Assembly (NCBI GenBank): GCA_003648125.1 | Contig: QMOE01000135.1 | Coordinates: forward strand, 1 to 6,604 | Length of the DNA stretch: 6,604 bases | Direction: 5' to 3' | From: Chloroflexota bacterium | Lineage (GTDB): Bacteria; Chloroflexota; Anaerolineae; B4-G1 | Shown here: in pieces, positions 5,146 to 6,604 of the stretch | Layout: the number at the start of each line of letters is the position of its first letter | How positions within the stretch are numbered: position 1 is the first letter of the stretch | The notes under the pieces: model-generated | The model's database searches: none | Told to the model about the DNA's origin: nothing | What the model saw: the letters and a program-made list of their open reading frames with translations, nothing else | Program-made: the position numbers and the translations under genes

Positions 5146-6255
5146 TCAGAACTCGACCACAAACTCGCCGTTCTGGTACAACAACTCGTCGTCCACCCAA
5201 ATCTCGCCCCCGTCGCGCAAGTCGCAGATCATGTCCCAGTGGATGGCCGACTCGTTCTTGCTGCCGGTCTCGGGATAGCCCGCGCCGACCGCCATGTGAA
5301 AACTGCCGCCGATTTTCTCGTCGAACAGAATCTGGCTCGTGAATTGGGTGATGCCTTTATTGGTGCCGATGGCGAACTCGCCCAGGTAGCGCGAGCCGGC
5401 GTCGGTATCGAGCGTCTGGAGCATAAAGTCCTCGTTCTTGTCGGCGGTCGCTTTGACCACTTTGCCGTTCTCGAACCATAGCCGCGCGCCCGTCACCTCG
5501 CGTCCCCGGTAGATGGCCGGGTAGGAAAAGTGGACGTGCCCCTCGACGCTATCCTCCACCGGGCCGGTAAAAACCTCGCCGCTGGGCATGTTGTGCTTGC
5601 CGTCGCTGTTGATAAAGGTGCGTCCGGCGATGCTCAGTCGCAGATCGGTCTCTGGCCCGATGACGTGAACCCGCTCCTTGCCCTCGAGCCAATCCACGAT
5701 CTTTTGCTGCCAGGCCGAAAAGCGATGCCAGTATCCCACCGGATCGTCCATATCCGGCATGCAAGCGCCGTAGACAAAATTCTCGTACTCGCTCAAGCTC
5801 ATCTCGGCATCCTGGGCGTAGGCGTTGGTGGGGAACAACGTAGCCACCCAGCGCAGATCGCCGGCGGCGGAGCGTTGCATATAGGTTTTCATCAGCTCTG
5901 CCTGAGACTGGCTGCGCAGTACCATTTTGGCCGGATCCACGTTGCTCAATGACTTTGTATTCCCCGCGCCCCTGATCCCGATACTGACGTCATACGTCTC
6001 TATCATCAACTTGAACGGCTCAAGAACGTGCTGCAACTGCTCGTCCGAAGCGTAACGGAAGAACAACTCCTCTGTGCCGGGCAGGGAGGGTATCATCAAT
6101 GGATGCCCGCCCGCCTGCAACACCTCGGCGTAGACCGCCTTGAGCAGCGGTTCGGCCAGCGCATCTCCTCGTATCATCACTTTGTCGCCCGGCTGTACTG
6201 CGACTGAATAGTTGACTAATACGCCGGCCAGTTTATCAACTCGTTGGTCTGTCAT
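5146..6255 (-). CDS. M29-family metallo-aminopeptidase (thermophilic aminopeptidase / AmpS type)
   Basis: This 369-residue enzyme should remove N-terminal amino acids from peptides in the cytoplasm, using a dinuclear metal centre; no signal peptide is seen. The N-terminal domain (about residues 1-190) begins with the family pattern 'DKLAGVLVNYSVAVQPGDKVMIRG'-like strand-helix elements. The C-terminal domain carries the metal and catalytic residues in family order: E227 in NMPSGEVFTGP, E293 in LGEFAIGTN, H320 in SFHMAVG, Y327 in GYPETGSKN, and H339 and D341 in IHWDM. The 66-residue spacing between the two glutamates and the H-x-D pair match what I recall of the family. Length is slightly below the usual 400-415 residues. 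ATG 6255 has an AGGAG site about ten bases upstream. A GATAAT -10-like hexamer (6285-6290, minus strand) lies further up without a good -35 box. The DUF2344 gene follows after three bases. Confidence 0.9.
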   Translation of the reverse strand: MTDQRVDKLAGVLVNYSVAVQPGDKVMIRGDALAEPLLKAVYAEVLQAGGHPLMIPSLPGTEELFFRYASDEQLQHVLEPFKLMIETYDVSIGIRGAGNTKSLSNVDPAKMVLRSQSQAELMKTYMQRSAAGDLRWVATLFPTNAYAQDAEMSLSEYENFVYGACMPDMDDPVGYWHRFSAWQQKIVDWLEGKERVHVIGPETDLRLSIAGRTFINSDGKHNMPSGEVFTGPVEDSVEGHVHFSYPAIYRGREVTGARLWFENGKVVKATADKNEDFMLQTLDTDAGSRYLGEFAIGTNKGITQFTSQILFDEKIGGSFHMAVGAGYPETGSKNESAIHWDMICDLRDGGEIWVDDELLYQNGEFVVEF

Positions 6256-6284
6256 TGTGTCTGTTCTCCTTTTTTGTTCGTAAA

Positions 6285-6290
6285 ATTATC
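6285..6290 (-). promoter_or_regulatory. Possible -10 element of the aminopeptidase gene
   Basis: On the minus strand, GATAAT matches the -10 consensus at five of six bases and lies about 30 bases from the ATG. The region where a -35 box would lie falls in the repeat array and shows no good match, so this is a weak call. Confidence 0.25.
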
Positions 6291-6301
6291 CCGCGCGGAT
6301 T

Positions 6302-6378
6302 GTAGGGGCGATCCCTTGCGGTCGCCCCACGATCCTTTGCGGTTGCCCTGCGAGGGCGGACGCGAGGCCCGCCCCTAC
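6302..6378. repeat. Inverted-repeat element within unit 1 (GTAGGGGCG ... CGCCCCTAC)
   Basis: Perfect 9-base inverted ends (6302-6310 and 6370-6378) enclose the two sub-repeats. Shorter internal hairpins are also possible, such as GGGGCGA (6305-6311) with TCGCCCC (6322-6328). The layout resembles small non-coding palindromic elements or REP/MITE-like units. No transposase is present. Confidence 0.6.
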
Positions 6379-6513
6379 TGTTTGTGCGCCACCCCATTCT
6401 CGTCATCCCGCGTGGGTCGCTCCGCGATCCCTTGCGGTCGCCCCACGAGGGCGGACGCGAGGCCCGCCCCTACTGTTTGTGCGCCACCCCATTCTCGTCA
6501 TCCCGCGCGGATT

Positions 6514-6590
6514 GTAGGGGCGATCCCTTGCGGTCGCCCCACGATCCCTTGCGGTCGCCCCACGAGGGCGGACGCGAGGCCCGCCCCTAC
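6514..6590. repeat. Inverted-repeat element within unit 3 (GTAGGGGCG ... CGCCCCTAC)
   Basis: This is the second copy of the same 77-base element, with identical 9-base inverted ends at 6514-6522 and 6582-6590. Unit 2 between the two copies keeps only the right end (6465-6473), its left end having been replaced. Confidence 0.6.
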
Positions 6591-6604
6591 TGTTTGTGCG
6601 CCAC

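Larger units (their letters stand above)
6289..6604. repeat. Tandem array of about 117-nt repeats with nested 21-nt sub-repeats, running off the window
   Basis: Three head-to-tail units begin with TCCCGCG at 6289, 6406 and 6501. Unit 1 is 117 bases and unit 2 is 95. Unit 3 is cut by the window end after 104 bases, and those differ from unit 1 at four positions. Each unit holds 21-base sub-repeats starting CGATCC: two in unit 1 (6309, 6330), one in unit 2 (6425) and two in unit 3 (6521, 6542). A shared tail follows, running from CGAGGGCGGACGCG through CGCCCCTAC to TTCTCGTCA. Unit 2 has lost one sub-repeat and has a different segment in place of GATTGTAGGGG. No coding sequence is supported in this roughly 350-base stretch. 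Confidence 0.9.

Noticed and set aside
4954..5481. 175-residue plus-strand frame across the DUF2344/aminopeptidase junction, and the similar frame at 5530-5952
   Set aside because: Both lie opposite genes with clear family motifs and have no motifs of their own.
6289..6604. CRISPR array
   Set aside because: The units are contiguous long repeats with nested sub-repeats and no unique spacers between short identical repeats; no cas gene is visible.

Overview
The window is a GC-rich (about 60-65% by eye) bacterial chromosomal segment. The gene style suggests Chloroflexota, possibly Anaerolineae-like: a NarL/LuxR-type two-component pair with a many-helix membrane sensor, an M29 aminopeptidase, a stand-alone DUF2344 protein and abundant GC-rich palindromic repeats. 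No marker gene is present, so this placement is an inference.

Left part, plus strand (about 138-3626): a tight three-gene operon. A promoter with a consensus -35 box, directly abutted by a perfect 12-bp palindrome, drives a response regulator (198-986). One base later comes a small four-helix membrane protein of unknown function (988-1497), and five bases later a 707-residue membrane sensor histidine kinase (1503-3626). The kinase and regulator look like a cognate pair. The membrane protein, cotranscribed between them, is the most likely third component. A long hairpin starts at the kinase stop codon and lies between the convergent transcripts.

Middle part, minus strand (3754-4471): a less GC-rich type II toxin-antitoxin module. 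The antitoxin (4094-4396) is intact and overlaps the toxin start by 14 bases. The PemK/MazF-type toxin (3754-4107) keeps its full-length reading frame except for one in-frame amber codon at codon 56, so it is probably a recent pseudogene. The module has its own near-consensus promoter. Its -35 box contains the stop codon of the preceding gene, and its -10 box lies in an inverted repeat that is a plausible autoregulatory operator.

Right part, minus strand (4468-6255): an M29-type metallo-aminopeptidase, followed three bases later by a DUF2344 (TIGR03936-like) protein, probably as one transcript. Upstream of the aminopeptidase (6289-6604, running off the window) is a tandem array of about 117-nt repeats with nested 21-nt sub-repeats and GTAGGGGCG/CGCCCCTAC inverted ends.

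The main points of interest are the amber-interrupted toxin beside an intact antitoxin, the possible three-component signalling operon with a lux-box-like operator, and the nested repeat array.
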